DNA from: Actinokineospora auranticolor
GTDB lineage: Bacteria; Actinomycetota; Actinomycetes; Mycobacteriales; Pseudonocardiaceae
Length of the DNA: 64,000 bases
Reading direction: 5' to 3'
Assembly (NCBI RefSeq): GCF_002934265.1
Contig: NZ_PTIX01000006.1
Span: 310,001-374,000 of the forward strand
The position numbers were made by a program, and so were the translations under genes. Positions 27,008 through 35,635 of the stretch are shown piece by piece. Position 1 is the stretch's first letter, and the number at the start of each line of letters is the position of its first letter. The notes below the pieces were generated by a model that had not been told where the DNA came from, searched no databases, and was given only the letters and a program-made list of their open reading frames with translations.

Positions 27008-27080
27008 CCGTCGCCCTTCAGCCTCGTTGACAATCACCCGTCGCCCATCGCCTCCCCGTCTGCCCCGTCGCCTCGCCGCC
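27008..27080 (+). repeat. 73-bp direct repeat, copy 2
   Basis: Exact second copy of 26848-26920. Flanking bases differ at once on both sides. Confidence 0.95.
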
Positions 27081-27477
27081 TTGCCTCGCCGTCCTCCCGT
27101 TATCCGCCGTCCCCTTCTGCCGCGTCTCCGTCCGCTCCCACCTCCTCACTCCGCCTCTACCTCCACATTCCTTCCTCTACCTCCCCCTACCGCCAAGCCT
27201 GTTTTGCCCTGCGCAGCTCGCCTCTCTCGTCTCTGCGCCGATCCACCTTCACCCCAGCTCGTCATCCACCCGCCGCGCTAGCTCCATCTCCCTCACCACG
27301 CACGCTCGTCCCCACTCCCATCCACCCCGTCAGCTCCTCGCCCAGCGATCCGCCGCTCCACCGGGCCACCAACCCCACGCTCACCCGACCAACACCTCCG
27401 CACCGATCCCTCTCGACCTCGCCTCGCCACCCCATGCCCCCCACACGTGTGAACTTCTTCCGCGCCGCGCCCGCGCC

Positions 27478-27622
27478 GTCCCCAATACCCAGGTCGCGCC
27501 TATCCACATACCTCCATCTCATCCACAGGTTCTCCGCCGACCGCCGAAACACCCTCCAACGCCGGTAGCCTGGAGCAGGGCCGACCCCCCAGTGGTGTGG
27601 TGGGGGCTGCGCTGGTCGGGAT
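27478..27622 (-). repeat. Inverted dispersed repeat with DnaA-like boxes, copy A
   Basis: The minus strand aligns with 19783-19926. On the plus strand the boxes read CTATCCACA (near 27500) and TCATCCACA (near 27519), each one base from TTATCCACA. It is followed by unremarkable sequence to the jag terminator. Confidence 0.65.
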
Positions 27623-27785
27623 TGGCGCGAGCTTGATCAACGAGGGTGATCGGCGGAGGCGCGGGCCTGGCAGCGCGCTCGTCGCGAGGTACGGCGGGGG
27701 AGTGCGGCGGCACCCGCCGTGACGGCCAAGGCAACAGGTACGCCGAGTAGCCGCGAGTGCTAACCATCGGCTTTGGGGCAAACAA

Positions 27786-27815
27786 AAACACGGCCCGCCG
27801 AGGCGGGCCGTGTTT
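27786..27815 (-). terminator. Terminator of the rpmH-rnpA-yidD-yidC-jag operon
   Basis: AAACACGGCCCGCC pairs with GGCGGGCCGTGTTT across a 2-nt centre (GA, 27800-27801), which in practice opens to a slightly larger loop; on the minus strand it continues into TTGTT. It lies about 22 nt after the jag stop. Confidence 0.85.
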
Positions 27816-27836
27816 GGTGCGCGGGGGAGTGGCGGT

Positions 27837-28397
27837 CTACTGGGGGAAGACCACCACGCGACGGCGGGGGTCTTCGCCTTCGCTTTCGCTGTGGACGCCC
27901 TTGGTGGTCGCGACGGCGTCGTGCACGACCTTGCGCTCGAAGGGGGTCATGGGCTGGAGGCGGATTCGTTCGCCGCTGGACAGCACCTTCTGCGCGGTCG
28001 CCAGGCCCAGGTCGCGCAGCTCCTCGCGGCGGGCCGCACGCCAGCCTGCGATGTCGAGCATCAGCCTGCTGCGGGTGCCCGTTTCCTGCTGCACCGCGAG
28101 CCGGGTCAGTTCCTGCAGTGCTTCGAGCACGCTGCCGCGGGGGCCGACCAGCTTCTCCAGGTTGTCGTCCTCGACGCCCTCCATGCTGACGACGCTGACC
28201 ACCGCTCGGCTGGCTTCGACGTCGAGGTCGATGTCGCCGTCGTAGTCGAGGATGTCCAGCAGCCGTTCCAGGTAGTCGCCCGCGATGTCGCCCTCCTGGA
28301 TGAGGAGGTCTTCTGTCGACCCGGTCCGCTGCTCCTCCTCGACCGCTTCCTCAGCCTGCGCGTCGATCTTCTCGGACGCCTGCACCGTTTCCGGCAC
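27837..28397 (-). CDS. Jag/KhpB-type RNA-binding protein (KH-R3H)
   Basis: The protein has 186 residues. An acidic N-terminus (to about residue 30) is followed by a KH-II-like domain (about 40-105, with GPRGSVLEALQELTRLAV in place of the GxxG loop region). An R3H domain then follows (about 115-186, ending near PRRRVVVFP). Homologues (KhpB/EloR) bind RNA and influence cell elongation, and the gene is regularly the last of the rpmH-yidC cluster. GTG start, 27 nt after the yidC stop, terminator downstream. Cytoplasmic. Confidence 0.93.
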   Translation of the reverse strand: MPETVQASEKIDAQAEEAVEEEQRTGSTEDLLIQEGDIAGDYLERLLDILDYDGDIDLDVEASRAVVSVVSMEGVEDDNLEKLVGPRGSVLEALQELTRLAVQQETGTRSRLMLDIAGWRAARREELRDLGLATAQKVLSSGERIRLQPMTPFERKVVHDAVATTKGVHSESEGEDPRRRVVVFPQ

Positions 28398-28426
28398 GGT
28401 TCACTCCTCTCCAGGCCGCGGCCGCC

Positions 28427-29461
28427 TCAGCGGTTCTTCCGACCTGACTTCTTGCTACGGGATCGGTCTGAGATCAGACCGGGAATCTCGGTGCCGCCGG
28501 TGGTGCCGGACTTGCCGTTGTCGGACTTGGCGTCGGTGGCGGGGGGCTCGGCGGGCGTGGTGTCGCCCGCGCTCTCGCCGTCACCGTCGGCGGGCTTCGC
28601 GGTCGCGGGGCGCTTGCGCTGGACGGGCTTCTGCCCCGGCTTCGGCGCGTTCGCGGCGCGCTTCTCCTTGACCTCGGCCTTCTTCGCGGCCTCCTCGGCG
28701 TCGATGCGCTTGTACACGAAGCGCTGCTGCCAGAGGGTCCAGGAGTTGTTGCTCAGCCAGTAGAGGATCAGGCCGATGGGGAAGAAGAAGCCACCGAAGA
28801 GCACGCCCAGCGGGAAGACGTAGAGGGTGAGCTTGTTCATGATGCCGGTCTGGGCGGTGGCCGTCGCCGGGTTCTGCCGGGACACCGAGTGCCGCGCGGT
28901 CAGGTGGGTCAGCGCGCTCGCCAGCAGCATCAGCGGGATGGCCACCAGGATGACCGAGGTGCGGCTGGTGTGGAACTCGGCCAGCGCCTGCGCGGGCTGG
29001 GTGATCCAGTTGCTGAGCCGGGCGCCGAACAGGTCGGCCTGGATGTAGGAGCTGACGCCGCGCTCGTCGAAGAAGTAGTTCTCGGTCTTGCCCGGCTTGA
29101 ACTCGCGCAGCACGTGGAACAGGCCGATGAACACCGGGATCTGCAGCAGCATCGGCAGGCAGCCGCCGAACGGGCTGACGCCGTGCTCGGCCTGGAGCTT
29201 CTGCATCTCCTGGGCTTGCTTCTGCCGGTCGTTGGCGTACTTCTTCTGCAGCTTCTTGATCTCGGGCGCGAACTCCTGCATCTTCCGCATGGAGCGCACC
29301 TGCTTGACCATGGGCTTGAACATGATCGCGCGGAGCGTGAAGACCAGGAAGACGATGCTCAGCGCCCAGGCGACCGCGCTCGCTTCGCCGAACACGTGGC
29401 CGAAGACCCAGTGCCAACACCACATGATGAAGGACACCGGGTAGTAGATGAAATCGAGCAC
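28427..29461 (-). CDS. yidC: Membrane protein insertase YidC
   Basis: The 344-residue protein inserts and folds inner-membrane proteins with or without Sec. It lacks the large periplasmic domain, as usual in Gram-positives. It has about five membrane segments starting at LDFIYYPVSFIMWCWHWVF, with the conserved FKPMVKQVRSMRKMQEFAPE coiled-coil region and SPFGGCLPMLLQIPVFIGLF. The cytoplasmic tail (about 260-344) is basic and Lys/Ala/Pro-rich. GTG 29461 is used because GAGGAG precedes it inside the end of yidD. It has 5 nt of spacing from yidD and is operonic with rpmH-rnpA-yidD-jag. Confidence 0.95.
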   Translation of the reverse strand: MLDFIYYPVSFIMWCWHWVFGHVFGEASAVAWALSIVFLVFTLRAIMFKPMVKQVRSMRKMQEFAPEIKKLQKKYANDRQKQAQEMQKLQAEHGVSPFGGCLPMLLQIPVFIGLFHVLREFKPGKTENYFFDERGVSSYIQADLFGARLSNWITQPAQALAEFHTSRTSVILVAIPLMLLASALTHLTARHSVSRQNPATATAQTGIMNKLTLYVFPLGVLFGGFFFPIGLILYWLSNNSWTLWQQRFVYKRIDAEEAAKKAEVKEKRAANAPKPGQKPVQRKRPATAKPADGDGESAGDTTPAEPPATDAKSDNGKSGTTGGTEIPGLISDRSRSKKSGRKNR

Positions 29462-29466
29462 GGAAA

Positions 29467-29790
29467 CTACTCCTCGGCAGGCTTCTCGGCCGGGTTGGTC
29501 TTCCCGGACGCGTTCTCGGTTGTCCTCGGCGGTACCGGGTCGAGCCCGCCGGGGTGCCATGGGCCGCACCGGAGCAACCGGCGCAGCGCGAGCCAGGAGC
29601 CGCGGAGCGCGCCGTGCACGGTGAGTGCCTCGACGGCGTACGCGCTACAACTGGGGTGGAAGCGGCAGGCGGGCGGCAGCACCGGGGAGAGCCACCGCCG
29701 GTACGCCCGCACCGGGAGCAGCAGCACCCGGGTCACCGGTCCGGGGCGCGCGGCAACCGCGCGGTCGTCCTCCGCGGTCGTTGCGCTCAC
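29467..29790 (-). CDS. yidD: Membrane protein insertion efficiency factor YidD
   Basis: The protein has 107 residues and the family signature [20 protein letters not shown] followed by [11 protein letters not shown] and [12 protein letters not shown], with the two conserved Cys residues. It is a small membrane-associated factor that assists YidC-dependent insertion. GTG 29790 overlaps the rnpA stop. The N-terminal extension (about 25 residues) and C-terminal tail are variable. Confidence 0.94.
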   Translation of the reverse strand: MSATTAEDDRAVAARPGPVTRVLLLPVRAYRRWLSPVLPPACRFHPSCSAYAVEALTVHGALRGSWLALRRLLRCGPWHPGGLDPVPPRTTENASGKTNPAEKPAEE

Positions 29791-30179
29791 ACCCCACCGT
29801 CCTGTGCCCCGCCGACCAGGCGCAGCCTGCGGACCGCGGCGTCGAAGTCCTGGCCGAGCTCGGCGCTGGTCGCCCCGGCCGCGCGCGGCAGGGCTCGCAC
29901 GACCAACGCGCTGCCCGGCGGGAGAGTTCCGATCCGGTCGCGCACCAGGTGCCGCAACCGGCGAGCGACCCGGTGCCGGACGACCGAGTTGCCCACTGCC
30001 TTACTGACGACGAAACCGACCCTCGGCGACGGGGCCGTCGGGTCGGCTTCGAGTGGTGCCTGCTGCGGCGCTTCCGCCACGGCGTGCACCACGAGCCTCG
30101 GTCGACCGGCGCGGCGACCGTTCCTGGTCACCGTCCGGAAGTCCGCGCTGCTGGTCAGCCGGGCGGCCGCGGGGAGCAC
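29787..30179 (-). CDS. rnpA: Ribonuclease P protein component
   Basis: This 130-residue basic protein binds the RNase P RNA to mature tRNA 5' ends. The RNR signature is visible as [20 protein letters not shown] (about residues 60-79). The start is GTG directly downstream of rpmH. A Glu/Ala/Pro-rich insert (about residues 36-50) slightly lengthens the loop before the RNR motif. It overlaps yidD. Confidence 0.95.
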   Translation of the reverse strand: MLPAAARLTSSADFRTVTRNGRRAGRPRLVVHAVAEAPQQAPLEADPTAPSPRVGFVVSKAVGNSVVRHRVARRLRHLVRDRIGTLPPGSALVVRALPRAAGATSAELGQDFDAAVRRLRLVGGAQDGGV

Positions 30180-30194
30180 GGCGGCGGGGTTGGA

Positions 30195-30332
30195 TCAGGC
30201 CGACAGCTTGTCGCGGCCGCGGCGGCGGCGGGCGGCGATGATGGCGCGACCGGCGCGGGTCCGCATGCGCAGGCGGAAGCCGTGCGTCTTGGCCCGGCGA
30301 CGGTTGTTCGGCTGGAAGGTGCGCTTGCTCAC
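30195..30332 (-). CDS. rpmH: 50S ribosomal protein L34
   Basis: The protein has 45 residues, starts with GTG and opens [20 protein letters not shown]; the very basic C-terminus ends GRDKLSA. It is a component of the large ribosomal subunit. GGGAGATAGAG precedes the start. It is the first gene of the leftward operon and is divergent from dnaA. Confidence 0.97.
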   Translation of the reverse strand: MSKRTFQPNNRRRAKTHGFRLRMRTRAGRAIIAARRRRGRDKLSA

Positions 30333-30569
30333 GGCTCTATCTCCCGGTACTCATCAGGTCTGGCAGGTCTGCCCGCCCCCGGATCGGCGGCGAGCGGCAC
30401 ACGCCCACGCGGGTCGTGGCGGGCACGCGGAACTCACCCGCCGCAAGCGGGAGACCTTATGAGGGTACGCACCCGGGTCGGCCCGCATCAAACCGGGGCC
30501 GCCCGAGCGGTCCCACCGCCCGCCGCACCGGCCGTGAACAGGTCGTGAACGCGTGTTGGCCACCTCGTC

Positions 30570-30598
30570 TTGTTACCGGGGACGGCCGGTTGTTACCG
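30570..30598 (+). repeat. Direct repeats TTGTTACCG, 20 bp apart
   Basis: TTGTTACCG occurs at 30570-30578 and 30590-30598. The spacing is about two helical turns, suggesting an operator for a dimeric regulator of dnaA; the binding protein is unknown. Confidence 0.4.
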
Positions 30599-30725
30599 TG
30601 CGCACCCCGGCTTGCCGCCGTCTTGGGGGAAGGGGAGCCCTGCCACGCCGACGGCACCGAGCGACTGAGTACCGTGAACCCCCCGACGGGTTCCCCCGCG
30701 GTGCGCCGTACCGTTCGTGCACAGT

Positions 30726-30734
30726 TGTGGACAA
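30726..30734 (-). promoter_or_regulatory. DnaA box TTGTCCACA upstream of dnaA
   Basis: The plus strand reads TGTGGACAA, an exact match to the actinobacterial consensus, 102 bp before the dnaA start. Confidence 0.65.
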
Positions 30735-30835
30735 CCCTGTGGATGCTCGTTTGACGGGACCCACGCACCGGGACGAGCCTTACCGCGCACCGCCGACGAG
30801 GTGCACCGCCGACGAGGGGAGGGGAGCGGACGCCA

Positions 30836-32491
30836 GTGTCTGACTACAAGCCGGACTACCAGTCGGACCACCAGTTGAACCTGGGTGTGGTCTGGGAACA
30901 GGTCGTGCGCGAGCTGTCCGCCGGGACCCTGTCGCCGTCCCAGCGCGCGTGGATGCGGATGACCCGCCCCATCGGCCTGCTGGACGGCACCGCTCTGCTG
31001 TCCGCGCCGAGCGACTTCGCCAAGGAGGCGATCGAGCGGGCGCTGCGCGAGCCGATCACCGCCGCGCTCTCCCGCAGGCTGGGCCGCGTGGTGTCACTGG
31101 CGGTCAAGGTCGACGCCGCGCCGACGGCCCCGCCGCCCCCGGCCCCGCAGGTCCCCTCGACGCCGCTGCCGACCATCCCGAACCTGCCGCCGCTGCCGCA
31201 GGCCCCGCCGGGGCCCGTCGCCGAGCAGCCGCCGGTCGCCGGTCTCGACGGCGACACGATCACCATCCCGGCCGCCGACATCGCCGCGGTCGACCAGGCC
31301 CACCTGGGCGTGGAGCCCGGGGTGGAGGACGACGAGACCGAGGTCGACGAAGAGGGCGACGCGCTGGCCACGGTGCACGAGATCTGGCCGACCTTCAACG
31401 GCCAGCAGCCCGCGAGCGGTCAGCCGTTCACCGCGCCCGCCCAGCCGCAGACCTCGAAGACCCGGCTCAACGAGAAGTACACCTTCGACACGTTCGTCAT
31501 CGGCGCGTCGAACCGGTTCGCCCACGCCGCGTCGGTCGCGGTGGCCGAGGCGCCTGCCCGGGCGTACAACCCGCTGTTCATCTGGGGCGAGTCCGGTCTG
31601 GGCAAGACCCACCTGCTGCACGCGGTCGGCCACTACGCGCAACGCCTCTTCCCGGGCATGCGCGTGCGGTACGTGTCGACCGAGGAGTTCACCAACGACT
31701 TCATCAACTCGCTGCGCGACGACCGCAAGGTGGCGTTCCAGCGCCGCTACCGCGACATCGACGTGCTGCTGGTGGACGACATCCAGTTCCTGGAGGGCAA
31801 GGAAGGCACCCAGGAGGAGTTCTTCCACACCTTCAACACCCTGCACAACGCGAACAAGCAGATCGTGGTCTCCTCCGACCGGCCGCCCAAGCGGCTGGAG
31901 ACGCTGGAGGACCGGCTGCGCACCCGGTTCGAGTGGGGTCTGATCACCGACATCCAGCCGCCCGAGCTGGAGACGCGCATCGCCATCCTGCGCAAGAAGG
32001 CCGCGCAGGACCGGTTGGCGGCGCCCGCGGAGGTGTTGGAGTTCATCGCCACCCGGGTGGAGGCCAACATCCGGGAGCTGGAGGGGGCGCTGATCCGGGT
32101 CACCGCGTTCGCCTCGCTCAACCGCCAGCCGGTGGACGTGGCGCTGGCCGAGATCGTGCTGCGGGACCTGATCGGCGACTCGCACGCCCCGGAGATCACC
32201 GTCCCGACGATCATGGCGGTGACCGCGGAGTTCTTCGCCGTCAGCATCGACGACCTGTGCGGCCCCGGCAAGACGAAAGCGCTTGCCCAGGCCCGGCAGA
32301 TCTCCATGTACCTGTGCCGCGAGCTGACCGACCTGTCGCTGCCCAAGATCGGGCAGACCTTCGGCGGCCGCGACCACACCACGGTCATGCACGCGGACAA
32401 GAAGATCCGCAAGGAGATGGCCGAGCGGCGGCGCATCTACGACCAGGTGCAGGAGCTCACCTCCCGCATCAAGCAGCGCGCCCGAGCCTGA
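30836..32491 (+). CDS. dnaA: Chromosomal replication initiator DnaA
   Basis: The protein has 551 residues. Domain I (about 10-90) is followed by a long Pro-rich/acidic domain II (about 95-210), usual in actinobacteria. AAA+ domain III has Walker [16 protein letters not shown] (about 250-264), Walker [10 protein letters not shown] (about 312) and sensor-1 VVSSDRPP. Domain IV has the helix-turn-helix and [15 protein letters not shown] (about 512-526), which reads DnaA boxes. It melts oriC and loads DnaB with DciA. GTG is preceded by GGGGAGGGGAG at a somewhat long distance. A terminator follows directly. Confidence 0.98.
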   Translation: MSDYKPDYQSDHQLNLGVVWEQVVRELSAGTLSPSQRAWMRMTRPIGLLDGTALLSAPSDFAKEAIERALREPITAALSRRLGRVVSLAVKVDAAPTAPPPPAPQVPSTPLPTIPNLPPLPQAPPGPVAEQPPVAGLDGDTITIPAADIAAVDQAHLGVEPGVEDDETEVDEEGDALATVHEIWPTFNGQQPASGQPFTAPAQPQTSKTRLNEKYTFDTFVIGASNRFAHAASVAVAEAPARAYNPLFIWGESGLGKTHLLHAVGHYAQRLFPGMRVRYVSTEEFTNDFINSLRDDRKVAFQRRYRDIDVLLVDDIQFLEGKEGTQEEFFHTFNTLHNANKQIVVSSDRPPKRLETLEDRLRTRFEWGLITDIQPPELETRIAILRKKAAQDRLAAPAEVLEFIATRVEANIRELEGALIRVTAFASLNRQPVDVALAEIVLRDLIGDSHAPEITVPTIMAVTAEFFAVSIDDLCGPGKTKALAQARQISMYLCRELTDLSLPKIGQTFGGRDHTTVMHADKKIRKEMAERRRIYDQVQELTSRIKQRARA

Positions 32492-32507
32492 CCCCGCAAG
32501 CGAACCG

Positions 32508-32531
32508 ACGGCGGCCCCCAGGGGCCGCCGT
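32508..32531 (+). terminator. Terminator of dnaA
   Basis: ACGGCGGCCCC (32508-32518), CA, GGGGCCGCCGT (32521-32531), then TTT. Together with its position it separates dnaA transcription from oriC. Confidence 0.85.
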
Positions 32532-32588
32532 TTTCGCGCGCGCCCACCCCGGGGTGAACCCCCGCCGGATCCACACCCGCCCACCTTC

Positions 32589-32634
32589 TTATTGGCGCGG
32601 TGGACAGCCGTCCCCAACGCCAGAAAAGTCCGCG
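32589..32634 (+). repeat. oriC element copy 1
   Basis: TTATTGGCGCGGTGGACAGC (32589-32608) followed by CCAGAAAAGT (32620-32629) and CGCG. It contains a weak DnaA-like sequence (GGTGGACAG). Confidence 0.7.
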
Positions 32635-32863
32635 ACCGGCCGTCCGGCAGGGTAGGTCCCACCCGGCCGTCCCGGATCCGCACGAAGCCCCAGCGGGCAC
32701 CTGACGAAGTCGCGGACCCCGATCCTGGCACCGACAGCCGCCGACCGGTGCCGGTGCGCGCCCGTTCCCGCAGGCTGTCAGACTTCCTGACGCGCCGCAC
32801 CCGCCCGGTGACCCGAGGGTGCCCCGCCCCCGCACCCCTCGCGCCGACCCCCGGTCGCACTGT

Positions 32864-32909
32864 TTATTGGCGCGGTGGACAGCTCCCCACACCCCCAGAA
32901 AAGTTCGCG
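32864..32909 (+). repeat. oriC element copy 2
   Basis: Exact 20-bp match of the TTATTGG... block (32864-32883), then CCAGAAAAGT (32895-32904), 275 bp from copy 1. A more degenerate relative lies at about 33012-33058. Confidence 0.7.
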
Positions 32910-33167
32910 CGCGCCGCGCGGCGCCGGTGTCCCCGGCCGCCCCCGCGCCACCGGGGGCTGTCCCCAGCCGGTACCCACCCACCGCCGACCGCCCCGCGCG
33001 AGGTTTTTCGGGGGTGTGGACGGCCGCTCCACACCCGGAAAAATCCCTGGCCGCGCCGCAAATCGCGTGGTCTCCGTCACCGCAACGGGCGAATCGAGCT
33101 GTGCACAACCCTGTGGGTGGCCGTACACACCCCTGGGGGCTGGTCGGCCCACATCTGGGGATCGCGC

Positions 33168-33176
33168 TGTGGACAA
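33168..33176 (-). promoter_or_regulatory. oriC DnaA box (exact)
   Basis: The plus strand reads TGTGGACAA, i.e. TTGTCCACA on the minus strand. Confidence 0.8.
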
Positions 33177-33301
33177 CTCAGGCCAACTGTGGACGGATCC
33201 AGCCTGTGCACAAACCATCCACGGATCGCCCGATCTGTCCACCGGACCCACCCCCCGGTTACCCACAGCAGGGCAGACGGTCCCACCAGCGAAAACAGGC
33301 G

Positions 33302-33310
33302 TTGTCCACA
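33302..33310 (+). promoter_or_regulatory. oriC DnaA box (exact)
   Basis: TTGTCCACA, immediately followed by the near-match CAACCCACA and then the AT-rich stretch. Confidence 0.8.
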
Positions 33311-33319
33311 CAACCCACA

Positions 33320-33380
33320 GCCCCTATTACTACTGCTGTCTTTGTTCTTCCAGAAGAAGAAAAAAGAACAGAAACAGGGG
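33320..33380. other. Candidate DNA unwinding element
   Basis: CCCTATTACTACTGCTGTCT, then TTTGTTCTTCCAGAAG and AAGAAAAAAGAACAGAAAC. It is by far the most AT-rich stretch of the origin, next to the exact DnaA box at 33302. Confidence 0.6.
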
Positions 33381-33561
33381 ACGGCCAAAGTTGGGGACAG
33401 CCGGCCCCAGCCACCCCAGGGGACGCCCCGACCCCGACCCGCCCCGGATGACGGGGAGCCGGATCACGCTCTACGGTTGGGCCCTACAGCGTGGACAGCT
33501 CGACGGCCCGGCCTGGCACGACTCGGTGTCAGCACGGGGGTCGGGCCTGGAAAGGACTCCC

Positions 33562-34692
33562 ATGAAGATCCGCGTCGAGCGCGACGGCCTCGCCGACGCC
33601 GTCGCCTGGGTCGCGCGCAGCCTCCCGTCCCGCCCACCGGTTCCCGTCCTCGGCGGGGTGCTGCTGGACGCGGGGTCGACAGAGGGCACCGATCGCCTGA
33701 CCGTCTCCGGGTTCGACTACGAGGTCTCGGCAACCGTCGACGTCCCCGCGACAGTCGCCGACAGCGGCCGGACCCTGGTGTCCGGCAGGCTCCTCGCCGA
33801 CATCACCAAGTCGCTGCCCGCCCAACCGGTGGAGATCTCCGTCGACGGCGCCCGCGTCGCGATCACCTGCGGCAGCGCGAAGTTCAGCCTGCCGACCATG
33901 CCCGTCGAGGACTACCCGGCCCTGCCCGCGATGCCGCAGCACGCGGGCGAGCTCGCCGGTGAGGTCTTCGGCCAGGCGGTCAGCCAGGTCGCCGTCGCCG
34001 CGGGCAAGGACGACACCCTCCCGATGCTCACCGGCGTCCGGGTCGAGATCAACGGCGACAAGCTCACGCTCGTCGCGACCGACCGCTTCCGCCTCGCCAT
34101 GCGCGAGTTCGACTGGAAGCCGTCCGGCGACGTCGAGGACGCCGCCGTCCTGGTCCCGGCCCGCACCCTCGCCGACGCGGCGAAGGCGCTCGGCAGCTCC
34201 GGCCGCACGGTCGAGCTCGCGCTCTCGCCCACCGACGGCCTGCTCGGCTTGTCCGGTTCCGGCAGGCGCACGACCAGCCGGCTGCTCGACGCCGAGTTCC
34301 CCCGCTACCGCCAGCTGCTGCCGTCGGAGCAGACCTCCAACGCCGTCATCGGCGTGTCCGGTCTGGTCGAGGCGATCAAGCGCGTGTCCCTGGTCGCCGA
34401 GCGCGGCACCCAGGTCCGGCTCGAGTTCGCCGACGGCACGCTGCGCCTCTCGGCGGGTGGCGACGACGAGGGCAGCGCCGAGGAAGAGCTGCCGGTCGAG
34501 TTCACCGGCGACCCGGTGACCATCGCGTTCAACCCCGGCTACCTCCAGGACGGCCTCGCCGCGCTGCACTGCGACCGCGCCGAGCTGTCGTTCACCACGC
34601 CCAACCGCCCCGCGCTGATCAAGCCGGTCGGCGAGGACGGCGTCATCCCCGGCTACCTCTACCTGCTCATGCCGGTCCGCCTCCCCGGCTGA
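33562..34692 (+). CDS. dnaN: DNA polymerase III sliding clamp (beta subunit)
   Basis: The protein has 376 residues and opens [20 protein letters not shown] with three repeated clamp domains (about 1-120, 128-250 and 255-376). The middle domain shows [14 protein letters not shown], and the C-terminal end is [11 protein letters not shown], the expected hydrophobic pocket rim. It tethers the replicase to DNA as a ring dimer. AAAGGA precedes the ATG. It begins at the end of oriC and is followed by gnd after 31 nt. Confidence 0.97.
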   Translation: MKIRVERDGLADAVAWVARSLPSRPPVPVLGGVLLDAGSTEGTDRLTVSGFDYEVSATVDVPATVADSGRTLVSGRLLADITKSLPAQPVEISVDGARVAITCGSAKFSLPTMPVEDYPALPAMPQHAGELAGEVFGQAVSQVAVAAGKDDTLPMLTGVRVEINGDKLTLVATDRFRLAMREFDWKPSGDVEDAAVLVPARTLADAAKALGSSGRTVELALSPTDGLLGLSGSGRRTTSRLLDAEFPRYRQLLPSEQTSNAVIGVSGLVEAIKRVSLVAERGTQVRLEFADGTLRLSAGGDDEGSAEEELPVEFTGDPVTIAFNPGYLQDGLAALHCDRAELSFTTPNRPALIKPVGEDGVIPGYLYLLMPVRLPG

Positions 34693-34723
34693 CCGGACCA
34701 CCGCGACGGAGGGGACAACAACC

Positions 34724-35635
34724 GTGCAGCTCGGACTCGTCGGCCTGGGCAAGATGGGCTTCAACATGCGCGAGCGGTTGCGCTCGGCGGGCCACGACGT
34801 GGTCGGCTACGACCGCAACCCCGACGTCAGCGACAGCTCGTCGCTGGCCGACCTGGTCGCCAAGCTCGAAGCGCCGCGCACGGTGTGGGTCATGGTGCCC
34901 GCGGGCGAGGCCACCCGGGCGACCGTCGCCGAGCTCGGCGACCTGCTGTCCGAGGGTGACCTGGTCATCGACGGCGGCAACTCCCGCTACACCGACGACA
35001 AGGTCAACGCCGAGCTGCTGTCCGGCAAGGGCGTCGGCTACCTCGACTGCGGCGTCTCCGGCGGCGTGTGGGGCAAGGACAACGGCTACGGCCTGATGGT
35101 CGGCGGCGACGCCGAACTGGTCGAGCGCGCCCTGCCGATCTTCGACGCGCTGCGCCCGGAGGGTCCGCGCGAGGAGGGCTTCGCGCACGCGGGCAAGGTC
35201 GGCGCGGGCCACTACGCGAAGATGGTCCACAACGGCATCGAGTACGGCCTGATGCAGGCCTACGCCGAGGGCTACGAGCTGCTCGCCGCGGCCGACGAGG
35301 TCACCGACGTGACGGCCGTGCTCAAGGCGTGGACCCGTGGCACCGTCGTCCGGTCGTGGCTGCTCGACCTGCTGGTCCGCGCGCTGGAGGACGACCCGAA
35401 GCTGGACGAGATCACCGGCTACGTGGAGGACTCGGGCGAGGGTCGGTGGACCGTCGAGGAGGCGATCAACCACTCGGTGCCCGCCCCGGTCATCTCGGCC
35501 GCGCTGTTCGCCCGCTTCGCCTCCCGCCAGGACGACTCGCCGGCGATGAAGGCCGTCGCGGCGCTGCGCAACCAGTTCGGTGGACACGCGGTGCACAAGG
35601 CGGGCCCCACTTCGGGAACCGGCGACGTGAGCTAG
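34724..35635 (+). CDS. gnd: 6-phosphogluconate dehydrogenase (decarboxylating), short NAD type
   Basis: The protein has 303 residues. The Rossmann motif is [19 protein letters not shown], the substrate loop is [19 protein letters not shown], and the catalytic Lys/Asn segment is [16 protein letters not shown]. It oxidises 6-phosphogluconate to ribulose 5-phosphate in the pentose phosphate route. At about 300 residues it belongs to the short GndA class rather than the 470-residue form. It sits between dnaN and recF, as in Streptomyces and Pseudonocardiaceae but not in mycobacteria. The recF GTG overlaps its TAG. Confidence 0.95.
   Translation: MQLGLVGLGKMGFNMRERLRSAGHDVVGYDRNPDVSDSSSLADLVAKLEAPRTVWVMVPAGEATRATVAELGDLLSEGDLVIDGGNSRYTDDKVNAELLSGKGVGYLDCGVSGGVWGKDNGYGLMVGGDAELVERALPIFDALRPEGPREEGFAHAGKVGAGHYAKMVHNGIEYGLMQAYAEGYELLAAADEVTDVTAVLKAWTRGTVVRSWLLDLLVRALEDDPKLDEITGYVEDSGEGRWTVEEAINHSVPAPVISAALFARFASRQDDSPAMKAVAALRNQFGGHAVHKAGPTSGTGDVS

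Larger units (their letters stand above)
25942..27477. other. 1.5-kb pyrimidine-biased non-coding spacer
   Basis: Between parS site 3 and the DnaA-box repeat the plus strand is about three-quarters or more C and T for more than 1.4 kb; purines are mostly isolated G in CpG steps and A is rare. It contains several nested repeats: 17 bp x3, 28 bp x2, an 8-bp phased array and a 73-bp direct repeat. Long open frames on both strands are low-complexity Ser/Pro/Arg or Gly/Arg and lack ribosome sites. No gene is supported. Related genomes keep rsmG and jag close together, so this looks like an expansion. Confidence 0.75.
30333..30835. promoter_or_regulatory. rpmH-dnaA divergent regulatory region
   Basis: These 503 bases contain no gene but hold promoters for both directions. 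Visible elements are a tandem TTGTTACCG pair (30570, 30590), an exact DnaA box (30726-30734), a weak second box TGTGGATGC (30738-30746) and TTGACG at 30752. The layout fits DnaA autoregulation. Confidence 0.65.
32535..33540. other. Replication origin oriC
   Basis: The gap of about 1 kb between dnaA and dnaN has no gene. DnaA boxes cluster at 33168-33319: exact TGTGGACAA (33168-33176) and TTGTCCACA (33302-33310), with near matches at 33188, 33205, 33235, 33259 and 33311. Next is a relatively AT-rich, purine-rich stretch (about 33320-33380), the best candidate unwinding element. The left half carries a duplicated element (32589 and 32864). Position, box cluster and AT-rich flank support oriC. 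Confidence 0.9.

Noticed and set aside
25690..27568. Two long plus-strand open frames (about 450 and 560 codons) and several Gly/Arg-rich minus-strand frames across the pyrimidine-rich spacer
   Set aside because: Stops (TAA/TAG/TGA) are rare simply because A is rare on the plus strand; products are low-complexity Ser/Pro/Arg, no ribosome sites, and two phases are open at once. The 8-bp period is not a multiple of three, so the repeat does not encode a regular short peptide unit except every 24 nt.
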